A stretch of DNA of 34,340 bases from an uncultured Schlesneria sp. (GTDB taxonomy: Bacteria; Planctomycetota; Planctomycetia; Planctomycetales; Planctomycetaceae): positions 1 to 34,340 of the forward strand of contig CAIOKO010000227.1 in NCBI GenBank assembly GCA_903858935.1, written 5' to 3'. Numbering within the stretch: the first letter of the stretch is position 1; every line of letters starts with the position of its first letter. The notes beneath the pieces are model-generated. The model had not been told where the DNA came from, did not search any database, and was given only the letters and a program-made list of their open reading frames with translations. The translations under genes and the position numbers were made by a program. Below, piece by piece: positions 23,995 through 33,100 of the stretch.

Positions 23995-25413
23995 TTGGCA
24001 AATTCTGTCGACCCCCTTGATGATGCGGACAAGTCGGCGGCTGATAACAGGTCCCGACCTGATTGTTCTTTGCCTGATTCGATATTGATTGACGGAGATC
24101 TGGATCAGGTCCCTTTTGCCGATATCGACTTGAATTCCGCCGAGTTCGCTGAACATGTTATCCACAGCGCGGATCGATCCAGAGGCCGATCGTCCCGCGG
24201 GTATTCGTCGGAGAATGTTCTCGAAAGTCGGCCGCCAGCTTCGACCCATCAACGTATCTCCTCGCCGATTCGTTCGAGGCAACTGGTCTTGGTTGGCGCC
24301 GGTGAGACTCATCTGCAGATTCTGAAATGGTGGCGACTTAATCCGATACGGCAAGTCAACCTGACACTCATTTCGGCATTTAATCACGTCGTATTCCCTG
24401 GAATGCTGCCCGGTATCCTGGCCGGTTTGTATCGTCCCGAAGAAACAAGAATCGATCTGGTAAAATTGTGTCAGCAGTGTGGCGTTCGACTGATTGTTGA
24501 TCGAGCGAATTCGCTCGATCCGATCACGCGAGAGATCGAGTTCGCGCACCAGCCCATGCTTCGATTTGATCTCGCTTCGATCAACATCGGTTCGGTGCCC
24601 TCCGCCGAACCGTTGTGGCAATCTCATCGCATGATGATCAGCGTTAAGCCCACCTCAACATTCCTGGATCGATTCCGTGCACGATTTCAGGAACTCGTCG
24701 ATCAATGGAATCGCGCGCCTGGACCGGAAATGCTGCAAGTTGCCGTTGTAGGGGCCGGGGCGAACGGTGTCGAATTGGCATTCAGCCTTGAACAATGCCG
24801 GTTTGATCTTGAACTTCCGATCGATGTTCGTGTGATCGATGGGAATTCGGAGATCCTGCCCAAGTTTTCACGTGCGACAGTCCGCTGCGTCAAGCGATTG
24901 TTTAAAAAGCGGGGAATTGAAACGAGCCTCGGCTCACGGGTGGTGGACGCAGGCGACTCGGGCCCATCAATACTGGTCCTGGAGAATGGTCAAACGATCC
25001 GAGCCGACCTTGTGGTCTGGGCCACGGACGCATCTCCGCCAACGTCACTTGCGGGGTTCCGACTTCCGAAATCCACTCAAGGCTTTTTGAAAACACGTCC
25101 GACATTTCAATCAACGGACGAAGTGCCGGTCTTTACTGTCGGTGATGTCGCCGATGTTGCAGGACAGACTGTTCCAAAAGGGGAATCGGCAGCGGTCGGG
25201 CGAGCCGACGCATTGCAGGAAAACCTTGTTCGCTGGTTCGACGACCAACCGTTGGTGGAATACCACCCCCGGAAATCAGCCGTGACGATTCTAAGCTGTG
25301 GGGATCAGACGGCAATCCTCACTTATCGTGGTTTTTGCCTGCATGGGGGGTGGGTCTGGTGGCTGAAAGATACGATCGACCGACGCTGGGTGCGACAGTT
25401 TCAAGTCAGTTGA
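23995..25413 (+). CDS. Pyridine nucleotide-disulfide oxidoreductase, type found as N-terminal half of SelD fusions
   Basis: The 472-residue product resembles NDH-2-like flavoproteins. It has a first dinucleotide fold (LVLVGAGETHLQILKWW, about 97-113), then FNHVVFPGMLPGILAGLYRP, a second fold for NAD(P)H (VAVVGAGANGVELAFSL, about 249), and a C-terminal FAD contact (FTVGDVADVAGQ, about 380). The GAGxTHLxxL and SGMLPG-like pattern matches the family (TIGR03169) that in many bacteria is fused to selenide, water dikinase. Here it stands alone and no selD is in the window. The start is TTG at 23995, backed by AAGGGGG 4 nt upstream. The first about 95 residues are low-complexity, Asp/Ser/Arg-rich and not part of the family, an odd extension. 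It may be co-transcribed with pyrE. Confidence 0.82.
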   Translation: MANSVDPLDDADKSAADNRSRPDCSLPDSILIDGDLDQVPFADIDLNSAEFAEHVIHSADRSRGRSSRGYSSENVLESRPPASTHQRISSPIRSRQLVLVGAGETHLQILKWWRLNPIRQVNLTLISAFNHVVFPGMLPGILAGLYRPEETRIDLVKLCQQCGVRLIVDRANSLDPITREIEFAHQPMLRFDLASINIGSVPSAEPLWQSHRMMISVKPTSTFLDRFRARFQELVDQWNRAPGPEMLQVAVVGAGANGVELAFSLEQCRFDLELPIDVRVIDGNSEILPKFSRATVRCVKRLFKKRGIETSLGSRVVDAGDSGPSILVLENGQTIRADLVVWATDASPPTSLAGFRLPKSTQGFLKTRPTFQSTDEVPVFTVGDVADVAGQTVPKGESAAVGRADALQENLVRWFDDQPLVEYHPRKSAVTILSCGDQTAILTYRGFCLHGGWVWWLKDTIDRRWVRQFQVS

Positions 25414-25590
25414 TGGACGAAATGCAATTCGCCAATCGTGTGAAATACCGAAAAAACGCCTTCTGTTCCGCTTCCGAGAGGATGCGTGAATATCAGCCCG
25501 CAGCAAAGAATGGTTACACTTGCATCGGCTGACCGGCAAAAAAAGCTGTTTGGCGGAACAACCCGAACATTCATCGACTGAGGATGTCAA

Positions 25591-28500
25591 ATGGCACGGC
25601 GATTCGTTACGGAAACTGTACTGTCGAAGATCATCTCCATTGGTCTCGTTTTCGCCATCGCAATTCTCATCGCTCATTCGGTGATCGCGGCAGAGTCAAC
25701 TTCGGGCGGGGCTGCTCGCATGACGGTTTTTCCAGACGGCAAATTGCCAGCCTTCACGACATCACGTGTCGTTGGCTCGCCCGAACCCCCGTTGCCGTAT
25801 ACGTCCCAGCGGGTATATCCGAATCTGAAGCTGAACAATCCAGTGGTGATTGCCCATCAACCGGGAAGTGACCGACTTTGGACAATCACCGTCGATGGCC
25901 CCAAGGGTACCACGAACATTCGACGTTTTGTCGACACGGCAGACGTCTCGGAAACGGAGTTGTTACTTCCGGCAGATGATCGTGTCGCGACCGACCTTCT
26001 GTTTCATCCGAATTTTCCGCAGAACGGATTTGTTTACCTCGGTCACAATCGACCGATCAGTCCCGGCGGCGAGAAATACTCACGCATCTCGCGGTTCAAA
26101 GTGAATCCGCAACCCCCTTATGAATTTGATCCGAAATCAGAAACGACAGTCATCGACTGGGCGTCGGATGGACATAACGGAGTGGCCATGGCATTTGGCC
26201 TGGACGGAATGTTCTACGTCACGACCGGCGATGGGACGTCCGACAGTGACACAAATCTGCGTGGCCAGGAAATGTCGCTTCTCACCGCAAAAGTGTTGCG
26301 GATCGACCTCGAACATCCTACGGCGGACAAACCATATTCTGTCCCGGTCGATAATCCATTTGTGGGACGTGAAAAAATCGCGCCCGAGACCTGGGCGTTT
26401 GGACTTCGCAATCCCTGGCGTATGACGACCGACCGCCAGACGGGCCATATCTGGATAGGCAACAACGGACAGGATCTATGGGAACAGGTCTATTTCCTGC
26501 GCAAGGGAGATAACTATGGATGGTCTGTCTATGAGGGGAGTCATCCGTTTTATCTGAACCGAGAACTGGGCCCGGCACCGCATACGAAGCCGACGCTGGA
26601 ACATCATCATTCCGAGGCGCGATCGCTGACCGGTGGAATCGTCCTGTACGGCAACAGGCTTCCAGAACTGAGGGGCGTTTACGTCTACGGCGACCATTCC
26701 ACGGGAAAGATCTGGGGCGCCCGGCATGACGGCACGAACGTCACCTGGCATCGTGAGCTTGCTGACACACCGTTTCATATCAGTGGGTTTGGGACAGACT
26801 CGCATGGCGAATTGTTGATTGCCGATTATGTCGGCAACGAGGAAGGGGCTTTTTACACATTGGTCCCCTCGCCGCCGCAAACAGAGACTGCATCATTTCC
26901 ACGCAAACTCAGCGAAACCGGACTGTTTAAGTCTGTGAAAGGGCATGTCATTGAACCGGCTTTAATTCCCTACGACGTGAATGCTCCACTCTGGTCTGAC
27001 GGAGCCGCGAAAGTACGCTACGTCGGAATTCCCGGAGATGCCCCCAACATCAAAGTCACCAATAATCGGGGTTGGACGTTTCCCAACGAAACGGTCACGG
27101 TCAAGTCGTTTTCACTGGAAATGACCGAGGGTGACGCTGGTTCAAAACGCTGGATTGAAACACGGCTGATGACGAAACAGCAGAACGAGTGGATCGGGTA
27201 CACGTACCGTTGGAACGAGGAACAGACCGACGCAACTCTGGTGGAAAAAGAAGGAGCCGACGTCGATTATACAATTCGGACACCCGAGGGGACTCGCCAG
27301 CAGACTTGGCATTATCCCAGCCGAGCGGAATGTATGGTCTGTCACAGTCGAGCGGCGGGGTTCGTGCTGGGGCTGAGCACCGGCCAGATGAATCGGTCTT
27401 CAGTCGATGTCCCCGGTGGCGCACAGGTTGACGGTGGACAATCGAATGCCACATTTACGACGCCCAAGGACAATCGAGTCCAAACGGAAAACCAATTGGC
27501 CATGCTTCAACGACTTGGCCTGCTGAAACTGGAAAAGACGCCAGAAGAACTCGAGCGATTATCTAATCCGTACGATCCTAACGCGAACCTGGAAGCCAGA
27601 GCAAAGTCCTATTTGCATGCGAACTGTGCCATTTGCCATATCGATGCAGGTGGAGGCAACTCTCAGATGCAGCTCGAATACGCCACCGCGTTGGACAAGA
27701 TGAAATTGATCGACGCGATTCCAGTTCATGACAAGTTCGGTATCACCGATGCCCGCTTGATTGCACCGGGACATCCTGAACGCTCGGTCCTGCTTAACCG
27801 CATGGCGAAGCGAGGCCGAGGGCAGATGCCGCAACTTGCGACGGCGATGATCGACGAACCTGCGGTCAGCATGTTAACCGAATGGATCGAGGAGTTGGGG
27901 ACGAGGCCGAAGCCAACAGACTTCCGGCGATTCCTGTTCGATGGGAAGACCTTAAATGGATGGACCGTTGAAAACGACTGTGAAGTGGATGTTGTAGATG
28001 GATGCATCAGACTGAAGTCAGGTCTCGGCTGGCTGCGAAACGATTACCGGTTACGAGATTTCGAACTTCACGTCGAATGGAAGGCGTTGATGCCAGCAAA
28101 CTACGACGCCGGAATCTACATTCGAGCATCAAATACTGGAAAACCGTTTCCTGACTCCGGCTATCAGGTGAATCTCCTGGACGGAAAAGAAGGAAATATT
28201 CCGAATATTGCCGGCGCGGAAAGCAAAGGCCTGATCAAGCCGTCGGGTGAATGGAACGTGTTTGATTTGCGAGTTATCGGCGAAACAGTCTCACTCAAGA
28301 TCAACGGTCAACCCGCGTGGAACGCTTCAGGGCTGAAGGAACTTGATGGATGGCTTGGGTTTCAGGTGGAGGTCCCGAATGGTGGCCAGTTCCTGCTCAA
28401 GAACATTGAAGTCACAGAGATCGGTTACAAGCCTTTGTTTAATGGGCACGATCTGACTGGCTGGGAAGGGGTTGGAGGTGCGGCAGACGAATGCTGGTCG

Positions 28501-29013
28501 GTCATCGATCACGTCTTGACATGCTCGGGCAAGAAGGGGCCGTGGTTGAGATCTGCAGTCGAATACGACGACTTTAATTTCCGGCTGGAATATCTCGTTT
28601 CAAAAGGGGGAAACAGCGGTGTCTACGTTCGTGTTCCACCGGACGGTAACCATCATCGTGAGAACGAGACTCAGTCGATTGCCGGGTTTGAAGTACAGAT
28701 CCTCGACGATACCGCTCCTGAACATGCAAAGTTGAAAGACTTTCAGTATTCCGCCTCGATCTATGATTTTGCTGGAGCCAATCCACGCAATGCACGGCCG
28801 CTCGGCGAGTGGAATTCTCTGGAAATCAATTGTCTCGGCCAGCAGATTACCACTTGGCATAACGGCGTTCGTGTCACGAACATCACTGATAAGGAGTTTC
28901 CATCGCTGGCGTTGCGGTCGGTTAAAGGGTTCTTAGGCCTGCAGAATCACAGCACGGTCGTAGGACTCCGCAATATCCGACTGGGGCCGCCCGTGCATTT
29001 ACCTCAGAAATAA
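25591..29013 (+). CDS. Four-module exported protein: PQQ sugar dehydrogenase-like, di-heme region, two DUF1080 domains
   Basis: The 1140-residue product begins with a signal peptide (about 1-33). Residues about 45-425 form a glucose/sorbosone dehydrogenase-like propeller (FGLDGMFYVTTGDGTSDSD, WAFGLRNPWRMTTD, YGWSVYEG). Residues about 440-770 match the TIGR03806-type heme region (PYDVNAPLWSDGA) with heme motifs CMVCH at 581-585 and CAICH at 679-683. Two 3-keto-disaccharide hydrolase (DUF1080) domains follow (about 778-940, FDGKTLNGW; about 946-1135, FNGHDLTGW). This links sugar oxidation, electron transfer and glycan binding or hydrolysis in one periplasmic chain. GAGGA (25579-25584 area) precedes the ATG. 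No stop or frameshift interrupts it. The substrate is unknown. Confidence 0.9.
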   Translation: MARRFVTETVLSKIISIGLVFAIAILIAHSVIAAESTSGGAARMTVFPDGKLPAFTTSRVVGSPEPPLPYTSQRVYPNLKLNNPVVIAHQPGSDRLWTITVDGPKGTTNIRRFVDTADVSETELLLPADDRVATDLLFHPNFPQNGFVYLGHNRPISPGGEKYSRISRFKVNPQPPYEFDPKSETTVIDWASDGHNGVAMAFGLDGMFYVTTGDGTSDSDTNLRGQEMSLLTAKVLRIDLEHPTADKPYSVPVDNPFVGREKIAPETWAFGLRNPWRMTTDRQTGHIWIGNNGQDLWEQVYFLRKGDNYGWSVYEGSHPFYLNRELGPAPHTKPTLEHHHSEARSLTGGIVLYGNRLPELRGVYVYGDHSTGKIWGARHDGTNVTWHRELADTPFHISGFGTDSHGELLIADYVGNEEGAFYTLVPSPPQTETASFPRKLSETGLFKSVKGHVIEPALIPYDVNAPLWSDGAAKVRYVGIPGDAPNIKVTNNRGWTFPNETVTVKSFSLEMTEGDAGSKRWIETRLMTKQQNEWIGYTYRWNEEQTDATLVEKEGADVDYTIRTPEGTRQQTWHYPSRAECMVCHSRAAGFVLGLSTGQMNRSSVDVPGGAQVDGGQSNATFTTPKDNRVQTENQLAMLQRLGLLKLEKTPEELERLSNPYDPNANLEARAKSYLHANCAICHIDAGGGNSQMQLEYATALDKMKLIDAIPVHDKFGITDARLIAPGHPERSVLLNRMAKRGRGQMPQLATAMIDEPAVSMLTEWIEELGTRPKPTDFRRFLFDGKTLNGWTVENDCEVDVVDGCIRLKSGLGWLRNDYRLRDFELHVEWKALMPANYDAGIYIRASNTGKPFPDSGYQVNLLDGKEGNIPNIAGAESKGLIKPSGEWNVFDLRVIGETVSLKINGQPAWNASGLKELDGWLGFQVEVPNGGQFLLKNIEVTEIGYKPLFNGHDLTGWEGVGGAADECWSVIDHVLTCSGKKGPWLRSAVEYDDFNFRLEYLVSKGGNSGVYVRVPPDGNHHRENETQSIAGFEVQILDDTAPEHAKLKDFQYSASIYDFAGANPRNARPLGEWNSLEINCLGQQITTWHNGVRVTNITDKEFPSLALRSVKGFLGLQNHSTVVGLRNIRLGPPVHLPQK

Positions 29014-29468
29014 TTCATAACGAAGCGAAAAAAAGGAGAAGTTTCAAGCGGATACCTGACTGGGATTAAGACAAACGAAATTTTCAGCCTGAAGGGCTGG
29101 TGATTATCAACCCTTCAGGCAAGCTCGTCTTCGAGCGCTGCCCTGGGGTTGCAGTTGAGGGGATCGTGTGTGCTCCGAAGGGGCACGAGAAATTTCGAGT
29201 CAAAAAATCAAATAAAATCAGTGGCCGTTACCACGGGAGAAATCCGTTTCTCTCACGCTCGATCATCATCGCGGAACGGATATAACAATTTCCATTGCCC
29301 TTACAGAGCAAGACAAGTTGACATCGCCTGACCCAGGGTGGCGCTCGAGGACGAGCTTGCACTGGTCTGATTTCCACTGCCCCCCCTCGGGACAAATACC
29401 AAATCGCGCGTGTTCGTTTTCGGATTTAAAACGTGCTCACCGACTCATCAACAAAGAGAGCGCAAATC
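29014..29468. other. Gene-free stretch between the fusion gene and the amidotransferase-like gene
   Basis: No convincing frame is present. It contains the hairpin at 29087-29120 and short GC-rich words related to it (CCCTGGGG, CGAAGGGGC). The GTG-initiated frame from 29433 merely extends the next gene. Confidence 0.5.
29087..29120 (+). terminator. Perfect 10-bp stem-loop downstream of the fusion gene
   Basis: GCCTGAAGGG (29087-29096) and CCCTTCAGGC (29111-29120) are exact inverses with a 14-nt loop, 73 bp past the stop. A T-run is missing, so it may stabilise the 3' end or be a dispersed palindrome rather than a true intrinsic terminator. Confidence 0.45.
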
Positions 29469-30248
29469 ATGAATGGTTCGATTCTTTATTGCGGAGATAC
29501 GGAGCTCAACGGAGCGGCGTCGTATCTGGCGGGACTCATGACCGGCTGGGGCTGGTCGTTCCACTACATCCCCAGCCATCAGGCGATTAAACAGACAGAC
29601 ATCGAAAAACCATGGTCTTTACTGATCATCAGCGACTATCCGGAATATCAATTCAACGCAACTTGCCAGAAGCTGGCTCTTTCGCATCTCGAAAAGGGTG
29701 GTGGACTGCTGATGATCGGTGGCTGGGAATCGTTTCATGGACATGGCGGGAACTGGGACCAGACACTGCTCGGTTCGGCCTTGCCGGTGGAGATCCAACG
29801 GAGTGATGACCGAGTCAACTTCGATCAGTCCGCCTGGCTTTCACCGGTTGTGAACCACCCGATTACAGCGGGTCTGCCATGGCACTCGCATCCCCCAGCG
29901 ATTGGCGGCATGAATCGCGTTGTTGCGAAAGCCAATGCAAGCACGTTGCTGAGCGCCAATTCATTCTCGATCACGGCCGCAAGTCCCGAAACTGGAGCGG
30001 GCACACCGACATGGTCATTTTCGCCATCAGAGACCTTTCCGGCTCTTGTCGTAGGCGAACATGGACAGGGACGAACAGCGGCGTTTCTCAGCGATGTGGC
30101 TCCGCACTGGGTCGGGGGATTTGTCGACTGGGGCACTCCCCGCGTGACAGCAGAGGCCGTAGGTAGCCAGCCAATCGAAGTTGGCAGTCATTACGCGCAA
30201 TTCTGGAAACAACTGCTGGAATGGACGGGCCGACTTTCGCACGTATGA
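29469..30248 (+). CDS. Glutamine-amidotransferase-like protein (class I fold, PF07090 type)
   Basis: From the ATG at 29469 the product is 259 residues. It starts with a flavodoxin-like stretch ([20 protein letters not shown]) and has [30 protein letters not shown], and a later [22 protein letters not shown]. This pattern fits the putative glutamine amidotransferase family PF07090, related to ThuA-like trehalose-utilisation proteins. I see no nucleophilic cysteine in the expected elbow (GGWES instead), so amidotransferase activity is doubtful. No signal peptide is present. AAGAGAG upstream is a moderate ribosome-binding site; a GTG at 29433 is an alternative start. It precedes kdsA by 70 bp on the same strand. 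Confidence 0.72.
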   Translation: MNGSILYCGDTELNGAASYLAGLMTGWGWSFHYIPSHQAIKQTDIEKPWSLLIISDYPEYQFNATCQKLALSHLEKGGGLLMIGGWESFHGHGGNWDQTLLGSALPVEIQRSDDRVNFDQSAWLSPVVNHPITAGLPWHSHPPAIGGMNRVVAKANASTLLSANSFSITAASPETGAGTPTWSFSPSETFPALVVGEHGQGRTAAFLSDVAPHWVGGFVDWGTPRVTAEAVGSQPIEVGSHYAQFWKQLLEWTGRLSHV

Positions 30249-30318
30249 GTCGCATGAGATTCACTCAGGCGATAACATACGGGTACAGAGGAGTCTTATC
30301 GCAATAGAAGGAGCTATC

Positions 30319-31164
30319 GTGGCAAATAATCCCGTTCAAGTGGGGCAATGGAAATGCGGCCGAGGTTTGCCGCTGCTGTTTATCGCCGGTCCGTGCGTCA
30401 TCGAAAGCGAAGAGCTGGTCTTGCAGGTGGCAGGTCGGCTGGCTGAAATCTCGCAGTCCAAAGGGGTTCAGATCGTCTTTAAGTCGAGTTTCGACAAAGC
30501 GAATCGAACCAGCGGCGACAGTTTTCGCGGACCGGGCCTGGAACGAGGCCTCGAAATCCTTGCCAAGGTTCGCGAGGTGACCGGTTTGCCTGTCACAACC
30601 GATATTCACGAAACCTCGCAGGCGGAGGCGGCTGCCAAAGTCTGCAAGATTCTGCAAATCCCTGCCTTCCTGGCTCGACAGACAGACCTCGTCGAAGCGG
30701 TCGCGGCGGCCACCGCTAAAAGCGGCGGAATTATCAACGTCAAGAAGCCGCAATTCATCGCACCGGAAGACATGGTTCATGTCGTGAAGAAATGCGAAGC
30801 GTTTGGTAATCCGAACGTGTTGCTGACCGAGCGAGGAACGATGTTCGGCTATGGTCGACTCGTTAATGATTTCCGCTGCATTCCCGTGATGCAATCCTTC
30901 GGCCCGCCTGTGATCTTTGATGCCACACACAGCGTGCAGATGCCAGGAGGTGCCACAACAGGCGGCCGTCGAGAACTCGTGCCGTTCCTGGCACGAGCCG
31001 CCGTCGCCTGCGGCTGTGACGGCGTCTTTTTCGAAACTCATCCAAACCCGGACAAAGCATTGAGTGACGGTCCCAATATGGTCCCATTGGCCGAACTGCC
31101 TCGGCTGATCGATCAATTAGTTCAACTGAGGTCAATGGTTCAGGGTTTTGAACGGGACAATTAG
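30319..31164 (+). CDS. kdsA: 3-deoxy-8-phosphooctulonate synthase (KDO-8-P synthase)
   Basis: The 281-residue product condenses PEP with arabinose 5-phosphate to KDO-8-P for the lipid A-core of the outer membrane. Family motifs are present: IAGPCVIES (about 22-30), [40 protein letters not shown] and [16 protein letters not shown]. Cys26 in AGPC takes the place of the Asn of the E. coli enzyme and, with the His, Glu and Asp in the later motifs, marks the metal-dependent class (Aquifex type). The GTG at 30319 is chosen because GAAGGAG (30307-30313) precedes it and the length is then exactly the family's; a frame back to 30181 exists but is not typical. It converges with the GT2 gene, 14 bp apart. 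Confidence 0.95.
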   Translation: MANNPVQVGQWKCGRGLPLLFIAGPCVIESEELVLQVAGRLAEISQSKGVQIVFKSSFDKANRTSGDSFRGPGLERGLEILAKVREVTGLPVTTDIHETSQAEAAAKVCKILQIPAFLARQTDLVEAVAAATAKSGGIINVKKPQFIAPEDMVHVVKKCEAFGNPNVLLTERGTMFGYGRLVNDFRCIPVMQSFGPPVIFDATHSVQMPGGATTGGRRELVPFLARAAVACGCDGVFFETHPNPDKALSDGPNMVPLAELPRLIDQLVQLRSMVQGFERDN

Positions 31165-31178
31165 ACGCCGATCTGACT

Positions 31179-32051
31179 TCAATAGAAATTTCGGCTCAGT
31201 CGTCCCAGAAGGTATGCCGCCGTACCGATCAAATCCGAACAGAACAGCCAGATCGCTCGTGTCGGGGTCGAATCAGGCTGAGACATCATGGCGGACTGAA
31301 CGCTTAATCGTTGGCGAAACGACAGTGGACGCGTGCCGGAGTCGGGGCTGTAAACTCCATAACTTCTCGCGTAAATCCACAGCTTCGAAAACCATTTATA
31401 GGATCTGTCGATTTCCCAGTGCCTGACCTGCATTTCTGGAACGAAACGCACGGCATCACATCCGTACTTCGCAATAACGCGACTGCTGAAGATGACGTCC
31501 GCACCACGCATGATCGTTTCAAATGGTCCGCACGTATCGAATGCCGAACGTCTGACCGCAAGATTGTTCGTATACACATAATAATACTGCGGATTATTCT
31601 GGTCACAGATATACTGAAACTTTTCATTTTCGTAATCAGCTCGTGTCCGCAGGAAGAAAGATTCATCGGCGAATCGATTGGCACCCAGGATCATGACAAC
31701 CTGAGCATCTTCGAAGGCGTTGACGACACAATGCAGCCAGTTCGCATCCGCCTCGCAGTCCCCGTCAGTAAAGACCAGGATACTGCCGCTCGTCTGTCGC
31801 AATGCTGTATTTCGGGCGGCAAAGCCCCCTCGTTGCAATTCTTGAATCAGTCGAACCCGATCAAACCCTCTCGCGATTTCGACCGAGCGGTCAATTGAAC
31901 CGTTGTCAGCGAGAAAGATTTCGAAGTCTTCGGCCGGATAAGTTTGATTGATCAGGGACGTGAGACACCGAGAGATCGTCGCTTCCTGATTGTAACACGG
32001 AACAACAACGGAAACGGTCACTCGAGTTGTTAAAGTGGCACTTTCTGACAC
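31179..32051 (-). CDS. Glycosyltransferase family 2
   Basis: The GTG at 32051 gives 290 residues. The start of a GT-A fold is clear (VTVSVVVPCYNQEATISRCL), followed by FEIFLADNGSIDRSVE, RGGFAARNTALRQTSG and the metal-binding FTDGDCEADANW. The later ADVIFSSRVIAKYGCDAVRFVPEMQVRH resembles the acceptor side of GT2 enzymes. It should transfer a sugar from a nucleotide donor in polysaccharide or LPS synthesis; donor and acceptor are unknown. The GTG lies 4 bp past the methyltransferase stop, suggesting translational coupling; a TTG at 32114 would overlap that gene by 59 bp. No membrane helices are evident except perhaps near the C-terminus (about 263-280). Confidence 0.82.
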   Translation of the reverse strand: MSESATLTTRVTVSVVVPCYNQEATISRCLTSLINQTYPAEDFEIFLADNGSIDRSVEIARGFDRVRLIQELQRGGFAARNTALRQTSGSILVFTDGDCEADANWLHCVVNAFEDAQVVMILGANRFADESFFLRTRADYENEKFQYICDQNNPQYYYVYTNNLAVRRSAFDTCGPFETIMRGADVIFSSRVIAKYGCDAVRFVPEMQVRHWEIDRSYKWFSKLWIYARSYGVYSPDSGTRPLSFRQRLSVQSAMMSQPDSTPTRAIWLFCSDLIGTAAYLLGRLSRNFY

Positions 32052-32055
32052 GGTA

Positions 32056-32721
32056 TTAGATTCCAAGGCAATTACGATCAGGTCGGTAAAATATCGTTGT
32101 CCGGTAGCTATCAAAATGCGTTGGCTTCAGGCCGTCGAAATCGAGAGAGCGAAAGCGATTGGTGTGGGCGTATTCGAACGCTTCTCGATATTTATCGCGA
32201 TGGGAATCATCGAGAAGCAACACGCCTGTCTCAGACAAGGCCGAAAGGCTTTGTTTCAGGCAATTTACGCGATCACGGCCATCAATGATAATCAGATCGA
32301 ACTTCTGACCAGAGGCATTAACCGTTCGACAGTAATGTCCGTCCGAATCCTGCGGCTGGTAAATCAACCGAACGTTGTCGGGGACCCGTTTTTTGACGAT
32401 CTCAAACCACTTTTCGTCATATTCAACTGAGGTGACATGATTGACCCGCTTCGCGAAAAACGTCGTCGAGTATCCACTGCCGAACTCAAAAAGCATCAGA
32501 TCCTTTGAAAGTCGAGGGGAGAGAAAATGGATCACTGGATAATTCATCCAGGGGAGGTCACGTCCTTCGCTGTCGACAGGGATCTCTTCGGCCAGACTCC
32601 GAATCCAGCCGGTGGTGTGAAGATACGAATTCTTGTCCAGGATCAGCAATGTGAACGCCCTGTAATAAGCGTACGATCGCGGAGCCAGATTGACGACAAT
32701 ACGTCGCAGAAACGGTGGCAT
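32056..32721 (-). CDS. Class I SAM-dependent methyltransferase-like protein
   Basis: The 221-residue product has a Rossmann-type SAM-binding pattern: MLFEFGSGYSTTFFAKRV (motif I, about 76-93), VTSVEYDEKWFEIV with the acidic residue after strand 2, and FDLIIIDGRDRVNC (about 142-155). It probably modifies a sugar, given the glycosyltransferase gene directly downstream. The ATG at 32721 lacks a Shine-Dalgarno. Another frame upstream (ATG 32791, MKLGNLFPFYRKLTASLAKK) would join in-frame if an A6 run at about 32732-32737 were one base shorter, so the true N-terminus may be longer. It forms a two-gene unit with the GT2. Confidence 0.72.
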   Translation of the reverse strand: MPPFLRRIVVNLAPRSYAYYRAFTLLILDKNSYLHTTGWIRSLAEEIPVDSEGRDLPWMNYPVIHFLSPRLSKDLMLFEFGSGYSTTFFAKRVNHVTSVEYDEKWFEIVKKRVPDNVRLIYQPQDSDGHYCRTVNASGQKFDLIIIDGRDRVNCLKQSLSALSETGVLLLDDSHRDKYREAFEYAHTNRFRSLDFDGLKPTHFDSYRTTIFYRPDRNCLGI

Positions 32722-33100
32722 GGGAACGGACTTTTTTAGCGAGCGAGGCGGTCAGCTTGCGATAAAAGGGAAACAGATTGCCCAATTTCATCCTGACAAG
32801 CAAGTTCAGGTTCCACCAAATTACAACAAAATCGATACATACCAGTTCAATACCCGGTATTTGCGACAAGTGATTGATGAAGAATGGATAAGATTTCATT
32901 TACGAATATTGCTTCTGAATCATGCTTCGTGTCAAATCTTATGGCTGGGTCCATCAGTGGATGCGAGTCAGAAAGTGGTGCTTCGGGACGATTCAGGCAA
33001 TGCCGTCACGGTCAGGGCAACAAATAATGCTCGCGGGATTCTGTTGAGAAGACGCCGTAAGCTATTGTTTAAAAATACTTTAAAAACATAGAGGCTGATT
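32722..33100. other. Divergent intergenic stretch between the methyltransferase and the plus-strand GT2
   Basis: No gene can be supported. A 133-codon plus frame (32690-33091) and a minus frame from 32899 overlap here, both without Shine-Dalgarno and without family resemblance. The stretch probably holds divergent promoters, but no clear -35/-10 pair stood out. Confidence 0.45.

Noticed and set aside
23893-24627. 244-codon minus-strand ORF
   Set aside because: Antisense shadow of the flavoprotein gene, whose two dinucleotide folds are clear.
29014-29468. Riboswitch or small RNA
   Set aside because: Only one simple 10-bp stem-loop is visible, with no conserved riboswitch core.
30265-31116. 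283-codon minus-strand ORF
   Set aside because: Antisense to kdsA, whose motifs and length are unambiguous.
32690-33091. 133-codon plus-strand ORF before the GT2 gene
   Set aside because: No ribosome-binding site or family resemblance; it overlaps the methyltransferase start on the other strand.
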